Below, piece by piece: positions 1 through 9,170 of a stretch of DNA of 64,000 nt. The first letter of the stretch is position 1; the number at the start of each line of letters is the position of its first letter. This DNA comes from Prototheca cutis (Eukaryota; Chlorophyta; Trebouxiophyceae; Chlorellales; Chlorellaceae). The notes beneath the pieces are model-generated. The model was not told the origin of the DNA. It ran no database searches and saw only the letters and a list, made by a program, of their open reading frames with translations. A program made the translations under genes and the position numbers. The stretch spans positions 525,372 through 589,371 of the forward strand of contig BCIH01000012.1 of NCBI GenBank assembly GCA_002897115.2, read 5' to 3'.

Positions 1-301
1 CGTCGTGCTCATCGACGAGTTCCGCACCTCCAAGCGCTGCCCGGCCTGCGAACACGAGGAGTGCACGGTGGAGACGTTCCTCCGCGTGCCCAACCCACGC
101 CCGTACCGCAGGGAGCAGACGCCCGATGTGGTGTGCCACGGGCTGCTGCCCTGCACCAAAAAGGAGTGCCGGCCCCCGAATGGCGAGCATCGTCTCTGGA
201 ACAGAGACTTGATGGCGTGCCTGAACATGAGGCACATCGTGGAGCACCTGCGGAAGACTGGCGAGCGGCCGGACCGCTTCCAGCGCCCAGCGCCGCAGTA
301 A
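1..301 (+). CDS. Fanzor (eukaryotic TnpB-like RNA-guided nuclease), C-terminal fragment at window edge
   Basis: The frame is open from the first base, so the gene starts outside the window, and it ends with TAA at 299-301. The visible part holds the motif IDEFRTSKRCPAC at the very start. In Fanzors this combines the relocated RuvC-II glutamate with the first zinc-ribbon cysteines. Further cysteines follow (HEEC, VVCHGLLPC, KKEC), then NRDLMACLNM, the RuvC-III motif with its catalytic aspartate. The tail RHIVEHLRKTGERPDRFQR matches the tail of the larger Fanzor at 56833-60107 in pattern (RH-x-x-E-x-L-x-x-TG-x-RP-x-x-F-x-R). The zinc region is longer and richer in cysteine than in that copy, so this is a different subfamily rather than a recent duplicate. 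No intron interrupts the DEFRTS-to-NRD stretch here, unlike the other copy. Whether the missing N-terminal part is intact cannot be seen. Confidence 0.82.
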   Translation, partial: VVLIDEFRTSKRCPACEHEECTVETFLRVPNPRPYRREQTPDVVCHGLLPCTKKECRPPNGEHRLWNRDLMACLNMRHIVEHLRKTGERPDRFQRPAPQ

Positions 302-1144
302 AATCCATCCTGGGAGGTTATAGCCTTCCAACGGGGGTGGGAACTCCCGGGGCTCCTTCCCTCCCCCGGAAAGGGAAAGCAGCCCCGGGGGTCGAAACCC
401 TGGGGGCTCCCTTCCCGGGGCAACGAGCTCTGGGCTCCTTGGCCCGGGAAGGGAACACAGTCCCGGAGGTGGTCCATCATGGGGATGGTCCACCTTCCTA
501 TTGCCCTGCAGAGTGAAAATGTTCATCAGTGATGCCCAGCAACCCCCGGGGTGATGTGACGCTGTTGCCGGCTGAGCTGGTTGCATTATTTTTGCCCTGC
601 ATGGTACCTCACCTCGAGGAGCCCTGTGCGCCTGAACGCCTCATGTGCGCGGGATTCGGCTCCCAGGTGTCCATGCCCAACAATGTGCACACATTAAAAG
701 CGAGACGTGATGTGTACTGGGCGCGATTCACTAGGCCTGGGTTCCAACAGCATGCGAACAGGGTTTATTGAGCCCTTTCGAAAATTCTTCCCCCTTCTGC
801 CCATCCAGTCGGCCCTTGCCGGGGGTTTGGCTCAGAGATCGCGTGCAGGGATCGCATGTAGCGCTTGACAATACCACACGCGGGACCCGCAAGGAACCCA
901 ACACTCGATTGCAGCTTGAACAGATCCGCAAATGGGTTTGGAGAATTTTCCAGCTGCCTCTGATGCACGAGTCGCCATGATGTCCTCCACACGATGGGTT
1001 CATATGCAGCGTAGCGCGCAACCTGCGGCCTAGCAGGGCATTCGAGGTTCCCGAACGAAGGTTCACACTACCCACAGGAGAAGGGGGTACACGCATGAAT
1101 GTGCCACGTATTGTCCTTTCCTGTGAGAGCGGTGCAGGACATCG
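302..1144. other. Intergenic region between Fanzor fragment and HACD gene
   Basis: Apart from the hairpin tract at 346-494 no gene is recognised. Short open frames on both strands (for example 529-771 and 768-980) have no familiar motif. The Fanzor element may end within this stretch. Confidence 0.5.
346..494 (+). ncRNA. Hairpin-rich tract behind the Fanzor fragment, candidate omega RNA region
   Basis: Three inverted repeats lie within about 200 bases of the Fanzor stop. CCCGGGGCT (346-354) pairs with AGCCCCGGG (381-389). CCCTTCCCGGG (409-419) pairs with CCCGGGAAGGG (443-453). GGTGGTCCATC (468-478) pairs with GATGGTCCACC (484-494) with one central mismatch. The motif GGGCTCC recurs three times with small variations. 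In Fanzor and TnpB loci the guide RNA is transcribed from the 3' flank of the nuclease gene, so position and structure fit. The element boundary, and hence the guide, cannot be placed without another copy to compare. Confidence 0.45.
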
Positions 1145-2563
1145 CTATGTAGTCTTCGTCTTGGCCTCTGGGGCGCTCAGCCGGTGCTTCCGTTGCCGCA
1201 GGAGCAAGGAGTACAGCTTCCAAAAACCAAACGGGTAGATGTACAGGAGTACCTGATGCATGGAGATGGTGAGGGTTTTGGGTGTATCAATTTCAGCCCG
1301 GCAGATGGAGCGATGTTTGCTGCAGACGAGCTGGTTGTCCCCGGATGTGGCAGCACCAGGCTGGCTTGTCCGGTTCCTTCTCTGGCTCAGGGCCTCCCTC
1401 CTCTTTCCTCCACGACAAAATGCAAACAATCCCCCCCCGTGCACTGCCCAGTTCCACCCTCCCGTCAGCCCCAAGGACCGCCCGCTCACCCAGAGAAACT
1501 CGGCGTATCCGAGCGGGTACCCTCCAGGGAGCTCGATGCTGTATGGCGCCTTGCGTAGCAGGTACGGCAGCGAGTCGTATACAATCTTCATCTCGGCCAG
1601 CACGCCAATGGGGTACAGCACGATGAAAGCCGTGTACCTGCAGATGAATGAGGCAGCGAGTGTCCGATGCTGTTGCCGCGTTAATCTTGCATACACACAT
1701 GCATGCATGCATGCATACAGGCATGTGTGCATGTGCCAGGGTTACAGGGAGCTTCAGGGAAGCTTTTTGAAGCCACCCACTGAAACGAGTCCTCTCCTGC
1801 GTGGAGCGCACTGCTGCCCCCATGTGTGTGCCACCTGATTCCCATCTCTCGACCATACCATCCACCCACGCACCGAAGCCATGTGAGAGGGCGGAGCTCC
1901 AGCTGCAGCGTCTTGACAGTGTTCCAGGCGAACCGGATTGCATCAGCCAGTGCCCAGACAATCACCATCACAGTCGCCACGGGGCTGTCTGCAACCTGAG
2001 AAAATCGCAATGGCCCGTTGCGTCTGCGCGCTGCAGGCAATGAAAACAACGCTCAAGGATGCCAAAGGGCACAGTTTGGCCTCGGTTCCTTGCCCTGGAA
2101 GCGCGCTTGGATCGAGGAACCTGCCCCTGTCTAACCAGGATCCCCTCTTGCACTTTACCTGTGGCGTGGTCAGACGGAGGACACCAAACAGAATGTTGCA
2201 CCGTCCAGCCCATTGAACGAATGCGTTCGCCGGGGATGCTTTTACCACTCCAAGGGCGGCGTGCAGGACATCCAAAATCTCTGCTGCCTGGTACAGATCT
2301 GCGCGTGGCGATGCCGGGTGACTGGTCAGGGTCGTCCGTGTGTTCAGCTGTCGTCCCCTTTTCCGATGGCTTCGTGGCTCAGCTTGCGCGCCCCAAGACT
2401 TTCTCAGTGACTCACCAAGGTAGATGTGTACTTCGTCGGACAGGCCAGAGATCTTGCCCGTGGACAAGATCGAGTTCCCGATGGTCACCAGCCCCATGAC
2501 CCAGCCCATGAACATAAGGCCATTGTACGTGAGGAAGTACGCGCGCGCGTACTTGGACTCCAT
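1145..2563 (-). CDS. PAS2: Very-long-chain (3R)-3-hydroxyacyl-CoA dehydratase (PAS2/PHS1/HACD family)
   Basis: This enzyme catalyses the third step of very-long-chain fatty acid elongation, removing water from 3-hydroxyacyl-CoA in the ER membrane. The exons read in order: ATG at 2563 (MESKYARAYFLTYNGLMFMG, first membrane segment) with donor GTGAGT near 2415; ILDVLHAALGVV with VQWAGRCNILFGVL (about 2290-2140); VIVWALADAIRFAWNT (about 2000-1875); RYTAFIVLYPIGVLAEMKIVY (about 1650-1480); and a last exon ending FGFWKLYSLLLRQRKHRL before a lysine-containing tail. The motif YPIGVLAE carries the tyrosine and glutamate, seven residues apart, that form the family's active site. The C-terminal KTKTT resembles a dilysine-type ER signal but is not exact. 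The gene is convergent with nothing and reads towards the Fanzor fragment. An exon upstream of 2563 is possible. Confidence 0.85.
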
Positions 2564-2800
2564 CTCGTGAATTCGCCAAGTACCAGATGCAATGCAAATG
2601 CTGATCAAAACGTGCGGCGTTCACCGATCATGTTTCGGGCTCATCCCAGCTTTCCGCCAACCCCCTCCCCCCAAACCCTTGTTTCGGAATCGCGATAGGC
2701 AGCCTGGCCCTTGCTTCGGGCGGGTGTCTGGATATGGTGACATTGCCGCTTCAAAGCGTGCAACAGACAAAACGCCTCTACAATCTGTCAATACTCCACC

Positions 2801-5591
2801 TCACAGCTCCTCGTGGTCTGCAGCAGTTTGTAAGAGGGAAGGCAGCAGGCCGTGAGATCAGAATAGTGTCTGCTGAGAGCCCTGCCAACCCCCCCCCAAA
2901 AACACAGACCTGCGTCCTTGGCCTCCTTCTTGCCCTTGCCCTTCTTGCCCTTCTTAGGCAGCGTAAACTCCTTCTTGGCGTTGCTCTTCAGGAACTTGAC
3001 AAAGGCCTGTGGCAGCGGGGGTTGTTGGGGGGTGGTTGGGTCTGCAAGGCTTGTTTGGACTCGTGGAGTAGGGCTCAGCCCCAGTCCAGGACAGTTGTCT
3101 CACTCCGTCGTGTTTTGACTAACCCCCCCCCCCTTTTTCTGCAAAGCACAGGCCCCTGATCCCCTCAACAACCTTGAGGTCGCGGCCCTCGGTGTAGGTG
3201 ATGGGTGTCTTGTCCTCGCCAGCCGGGAAGAAAAGCAGCGTGGGGAAACCCTTGACATCGATGGCCGGGTGCTCGTTCTCGGTGCCGTCCAACTTGGCAA
3301 TGACGACAGAGTCAACGTCGGCAAACCTCTTAGCCAGCTTCTCATATGTCGGAGCCAGCGCCTGGCGGCAGGGTGTTTGGAAGACGAGGGTTACCATTGC
3401 TTTGTTGGCAGGAACGTGAGGCAGTGAATGTGGCCGGCCATGTGACAGAAAGGCGGGTGCGTACCAGGGCACATGGCCCTGAGGCACAACAGCTACACCA
3501 TTCCACCTTTCTTAAATGAACACCGACGATCTCACCTTGCAGTGGCCGCACCAGGGCGCGTAGACCTCCAGCAGGACATCCTTTTCGGGGTCCATCACAA
3601 TCNTGTCCACTGTAGAGGGTGGTTGCATGTGGGACGGTGGTGGTGGTGGTTGGGTGGGAATGCATGGGTTGAATGGTAGCCCTCGCATCGAGCCTGGCGA
3701 GAGCACACCCACGTGAACACAAAAAAGATTGAGCTCATTTAGGACAACAAAATTCAAAAGCCTCTCTCACCGGTGGTGCCGACGACGACGGTGACACCCT
3801 TATCGGTGGGCTCGACAGGCTCGGGTGCCGACTTAAGCAGGGCCTTGGCGGTGCCGTCGGCGAGCGCGGTGGCAAACGTGGAGATGCTTGTGGCATCCAC
3901 GGCCTCGCCCGGGGGGAACTCGAATTTCTTGTTGGTGGTGGAGTCAAAGCCGACGGCCTGGGGCTCGGTCGACTCGGCGTCCATTCCGAAAAAGTTCACA
4001 ATTGCTGCAGCGTTTTCGGTGCCCAGCTTGGCAACGACCAAGACAACCTTGCCGCGCGTGGTCTTGGACGCCTCACGCAGCGCGGCGTCCAGCGTGGACC
4101 CCGGTTCAAATGCGGAGGCAGGGGCACCGACGATGACCTGGCGCTGCACGCCCGAGCCAAAGATGGCCTGCGCGTTGGCCTGAGAAAACTCCATGTACGC
4201 GGGGAGCCGCTCGGCACGCAGGAATCCAGCCAGCGCATCGCCGGTCACTGCACCGTCGGCGCCAAAAGCAGCGTGACCCTCGCTGGACACGACCTCTGAG
4301 TCGAAGCCGGGGTAACGGCGAGCCAGAGCGATGCTGCCGGCCTTGGCCAAGCCCAGCTTGGTGGCCACGGCCTCGACCGTCGTGGTGTAGAACACGGCAC
4401 CGTCCTCCTTCTCCGCAAACGCGGCAAAGGAGTCAAACACAGGGCCAGACAGCTCGTCAAAGTAACCGTACATGGTCACCCCGTCGGCGGCCAGGGCAGC
4501 CTCCAGCTCCTCGGCCGTCGCGAGGTCCTTGGTCGCAGGCCCCGTCTTCTTCGTCACCCACTGCACAATCTCGTCCCTGTTTTTGTTTTTTTTGGTGGTT
4601 TGGGGGTTCGGATGTGGGTTGGGTCCGCGTGCATGTGTGCATGGATTGATGCAGCTACAGAAATGCCCAGTTTCCCGGCTGTTTCCTTGCAGTGCTGTGG
4701 CGATCGAACGTGACCCTGTCAGCGTGCACCTCAACACCAGATGCACCAGGGGACAAACCCCGCTCCGCCTAGATCTCACTCTATCAAGACAGACAGAAAC
4801 AATCCCATGGCCACCACAATTCTCCTCACTTGGAGCGACCGCCGCTGTAGTCGCCGGCCAGCTCGCCGTTGACAAACCACTTGAGAGTGGGGTAGCCCTG
4901 GATGCCAAACTTGGAGGCCAGCTCACCTTGCTCCTGGGCGTCAACCTGTCAGGTGCATGATGGGGGGACCAGGTGAGGTGGTCAGGTGCTGTCACAAGGC
5001 AGTCAAATGCGCAGGCCGGCAGCTCTGCGGGACATGGCGGCCGCATAATCCAAATACATGGGGCCCCCAAACCACACGCACCTTGGCCAGGATGGCAGGC
5101 ACTTCCTTATCCTTCAGAATGGTGGCTGCCTCTGCGTACGCCGGCTTGAGCTTCTGCANAGACGGGGAAGCCGGGGGCCGGGGAAAATGACTCCACTGCC
5201 AGCACAACCCCAAAAGACACTACAAGGCATCACAGGCGAACACCACTTGCCTTGCAGTGGCCGCACCATGGAGCGTAAAACTCGACCTGCACGACATATG
5301 TAGGCATGGGCTTGTGTGCATGCCACTCGCGAGGTTGATCATGATGGGAGCTGGACCCGGCCAGGCCTCGATCACCGGGTCTCCAGGTGGGCCCTCGGTT
5401 CATCATGCGGTCCACGGGCCCCACGTACCAGAGCATACTTGGCCTTGCCCAGCTCTGATTCAAAGTTCTCTCCGGTCAACACAAGGACATTCGTCTCATC
5501 CACGTCGTCCTCCTGAGCCCGGACATGGAGCGCCGGAGCAGCCACCAGCAAGCCAATCAAGGCCAGCACGACGAAGCTGTGCCTCGCCATT
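2801..5591 (-). CDS. PDI: Protein disulfide isomerase, a-b-b'-a' type, with C-terminal HEEL
   Basis: The protein forms and rearranges disulfides in the ER lumen. Exon 1 starts at ATG 5591 with a hydrophobic signal peptide ([19 protein letters not shown]) followed by an acidic stretch. Two thioredoxin domains carry [10 protein letters not shown] (about 5240-5290) and [10 protein letters not shown] (about 3530-3560). The long exon between about 4560 and 3770 encodes the redox-inactive b and b' domains. The a' domain continues with [20 protein letters not shown]. Near the end, [18 protein letters not shown] leads into a lysine/glycine tail ([15 protein letters not shown]). Splicing GCAG|GTCTGTG to GCTGCAG|ACCACG gives the last residues DADHEEL and the stop at 2801-2803, so the ER retrieval signal is HEEL. 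Single n bases occur at 3603 and 5159. The start faces the patatin gene, so 5592-6043 is a shared divergent promoter. Confidence 0.93.
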
Positions 5592-6043
5592 TGACACAGC
5601 TTCGAGGAAATATCAAATTCAACCGGTTCTATCAACCAGTCAAGGAAGGTCGAGCATCCTCGACGATGGGAAGTTTCAGTGGCGTGGTCTTCCGGTGCGC
5701 TTGATTTCCCGCGGTTCGGACGTGTTTTTTTTAAAGCGATGATCCAACCTTCCTGTCCGGACCAAACCAAACGAACAGTTCGACCCAGCAGAGATCACAC
5801 CCCATGCGGCCTGGTTTATGCTATGCAAACGTATTCAATAGGTAGATATACACATTTGGCGTTGATAAACGTCCCTGTGGCGCCACTGTCACAGTTGTCG
5901 TGCCCCGCCCGGGGCCCTTCCCCTGCCAAACTGTCGCCGAGAGGGCTTGCACGGAGCACAGCACATGGTGCTGTCGCAGCCCCATTGCGGCGTGAGCAGT
6001 AGTGAGTGGGTTTCGAGCGTGACATGTCGGCGCTGTTCAGTGC
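5592..6043. promoter_or_regulatory. Divergent intergenic region between PDI and patatin genes
   Basis: This stretch of about 450 bases separates two start codons on opposite strands, so it must hold both promoters. It also contains any 5' UTRs. No TATA box or named element is convincingly visible. Confidence 0.5.
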
Positions 6044-8471
6044 ATGGCCGACGTCGACGAGGAGAGCCTGGCGCCGGCCGACCCAGCCCAGCCTCGGCAG
6101 CGCTCCAGCCAGCCGGGACTGGTGCAGGGTCCCAGAGGCATGGTGAGGGCTTTTGGAGTCGTTGGCGCGCGCGCCATGCTTCCGGGACGAGAACGGTCTC
6201 GTCAGGCTCCCAGCAGCAAGCGCCTGCCAGCACCCGGGCCGCCGAGGGTCGTCCCCAGACCGCGGTGCGTTGACTGGGCGAGCGTTGCTGGGAATTGACA
6301 GCATTGTAGGGCATGAATGGACGTGCAATGACACGGTATGGATGTTTGCGTTGCCAGGGCCAGTTGGATTAGGCACATTGACATGTTTTTATGGTGGCAG
6401 GCTTCGATGTCCACACTCAGTGTCGTTTGTGTGGATCCATCACCAGGCACCCGTGCACTGACATGTGCAGGCCACTTCATCCAATACAACCGAGGATAAT
6501 GATGCGGATAAGCCTTTAAAGACCGCCAAACCCCCGCTGCTGGCTCGCCTGCGGGGGGTGCCCAAGTCGGGTCAGCCCGGATCGCTCGACCTGGATGATG
6601 GGATGGCCGGGCTGTCGACGGCCGAAGGACAGGGCTGTGCGACGGGTTCCGGCCGCTGGAAATGGGCGAACATGTGGTTTGGCGGCGGGAGTGCGGCGAC
6701 CTCTGGCGACCATGACGAGCAGGGCGCCGGCGGTGGATCCACCTCCGCGCCACCGCCGCCCCGACTGGACCACCCGGCCCTGCAGCTGCTGCGGCAGCGG
6801 GTGGTGGCGGCGCGCGCAACGGCGGCGGCGGCGGTGCTGGGGCCCTCTCCCCCCCCGCCCGCGCCGGCAGCCGACGGGGCCAAGCTGGCTCTGGTGGTGG
6901 AGGGCGGCGGCATGCGCGGCTGTGTCTCGGGCGGCGCGCTGGGTGTGCTGGGCGAGCTCGGCCTAGCTGGTGTGTTTGATGCAGTGTATGGCTCCAGTGC
7001 GGGGGCCATCAACGCCACCTACTTTCTCAGCGGCCAGCGGGAAGGGGTGCGCATCTACCACGAACACATCGCGCACGAAGGGTTTCTCTCGCTGAAGCGT
7101 CTGTGGAAGAAGCGGCCCCGGGCACGACCCCGGGGCATGGGCAAGGGAGGCAGTGCCGATGGTGGTGGTGGTGGTCTGGGCAGCGCCACAAGAACACCGG
7201 GGGGAGTCGATGCCTCGGTGCGAGCAGAGGCCACTTCTGGTGCTGCTCCCAGCACTGCCACCGCGACACCCAGTTCTGTCGCCGTCAGCACGATACCTGG
7301 TAGCAGCAAACCAAAAAATACAAGAATGGCCGACAACGATCCGGACACCCCGCCGCCGCCAGTGCTGAATCTGCCATACCTGATCGACCATGTGATGACC
7401 GAGGTCGTCCCGCTGGACTGGGCTTCTGTCCTTTCCAGTCACCCCCCGCTCAAGGTGGTGGCATCCAGCCTGGACAGCCTGGGCCCCGTGTTGTTGGAAG
7501 ATTTCGCCGACGCGGCGGACCTGCGGGCGTGCCTGCGTGCCAGCGCGGCCGTGCCCGAGATTGCGGGGGGCCCCGTGTCGCACCGCGGGCACAGGCTTGT
7601 CGACGCCGCGGTGTTTGAGGCCGTGCCCTTTCGCAGCGCCATCGCCGACGGCGCGACGCATGTCCTCGTCCTGTGCACGCGGCCGCGGCCGCCGCCGCGG
7701 CGCTCGGCGAGGGGTGCGCTGGCCGAGGCCCTGGAAACCGTGGTCAAACGTGCGCTCCTCTCGCCATCCTACATGACCCAGGCCTGGAGCGCCGAGTACC
7801 AGGCCCTGCTGGCCGACGGGTGCACACCCGACGAGCAGCTCGCTGGGGCCCTGGATTGCGATGAGGATGGAGATGGGGAGGAGGACCGTGTTGGTGGCGG
7901 TGGGGACTATGACAAGGGGGCTGGCGTTGGCACCACGGCTGCGGGTGACAATGCCGTCGACAGCACTGTCATCGCGGTCGAAAGTGCTGACTCTGATGGT
8001 CACCGCACCGGTCATCCGCACGATAAGGCTGTCAAGGCCCACCCACCACGAGGCACCAACACTGCTGCTGCGACCAGCAAAAAGGTCCCAGTGCATCAGC
8101 GGCCATGGTTTGCCGGCGCCCACGTCTACCCCGTGTACCCGGCTCGGCGTGCAGGATTCTCGCCGCTGTGCACCGATGTCGGCACGCTTCAGATGGGCGT
8201 GGCGGAGGGGCGGGCGGCCATGCTTCGTGTGCTCCGGCCGCTGCTGGCCGACGTGCTCGACTTTTCCGCCGTTGATGGTGAAAGTGTGCAAGGCGGAGTG
8301 CGGGGCGGTAGGGAGGGTGAGCAGTTGTCAACTGGGCACCCAGGCACGTCCATGCCGTCCCCCAACGCCGACGCCGCTGCAGCCGATGACTCGGTGTCGT
8401 TGCCCCTGCACCCCGATGGCTTGCCCCTGCCGGCAGAGACAGTGGGCATTTTGTGGGGGGCAATTCTTTGA
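6044..8471 (+). CDS. Patatin-like phospholipase
   Basis: Patatin-type enzymes hydrolyse acyl groups from membrane lipids with a Ser-Asp dyad. Exon 1 is inferred as 6044-6142 (MADVDEESLAPADPAQPRQR and on, 33 codons, donor GTGAGG). Exon 2 starts at 6471 after ATGTGCAG, and the reading frame is kept. Exon 2 contains the oxyanion motif VVEGGGMRGCVSGGAL (about 6895-6940), the nucleophile elbow GSSAG (about 6991-7005) and the second catalytic element VDAAVFEAVPF (about 7600), where Asp-Ala replaces the usual Asp-Gly. Two low-complexity inserts interrupt the domain: about 85 residues after LKRLWKKRP (about 7115-7360) and an acidic, glycine-rich stretch at about 7855-8080. The C-terminal part (FAGAHVYPVYP and following) fits bacterial-type patatins. 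The gene is convergent with the PIN-LIKES gene. Confidence 0.85.
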
Positions 8472-9170
8472 CCCGCTGCCTACGGCGGGGTGTGTGTGTG
8501 TGTGACCTGAACCTTTCTTGTGTTCCTGCCTGTCCAGACTGCCAGTGCTGACTGGGGCCCTCCTGTTCTAGGGGGGGCCCAGGCCGGTTGCCTGATCCCC
8601 TGTTTCTTCTCTGGTCCCACAGCAAAAAGCCGACTGGTCCTTGCAATGAATCTTCTGCCCCAGAATGACTGATCTGTACAACCAGCCACATTTCATCTTC
8701 CCTTCTTTTATTTGGACTTTTCGACGCAAACCGCAAATGTCTCCCTCTGGCAGGCGACCCATTGTCGCCATCCATGGAAGAACTTTTGGCCTTGAAGTCC
8801 TGTGGCGGCCTTGCCTGTTTGCCCACGCCGTCGCTGGGGCATCTCGTGTTGAGCGTGTGCGTGATTGTCTTGGCAGCTCAAGCTGCCCTTTTGTCACGGA
8901 TTCTGCGACACTGCACCATTGATGTATTTGCAACAGTTGCCCAGGTTGTTGGATAGATCAGGTGATTGCCGCCAGGGTTGGAATGAGGGTGAGAAGGACT
9001 CGTTTGTTGATGACGAAGAAAGGGCAGCAGAAAGCAAAAGAGAAATGCAAAACATCAGACTGGGCGAGGTGGTGAGAAATCTTTTCCAAAAATGAGGGTT
9101 CACATACAGCAGCAACAAAGAAAAGGGGGAAAAGGAAGTTTCACAAATCATGAACAGCTTCCGCCGTGCG
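8472..9170. other. Intergenic region between convergent 3' ends
   Basis: It holds the 3' UTRs of the patatin gene (+) and of the PIN-LIKES gene (-). No coding region is recognised. Confidence 0.5.

Noticed and set aside
6963..8291. Long open frame of 442 codons on the minus strand
   Set aside because: It is the shadow of the patatin gene and shows no family motif.
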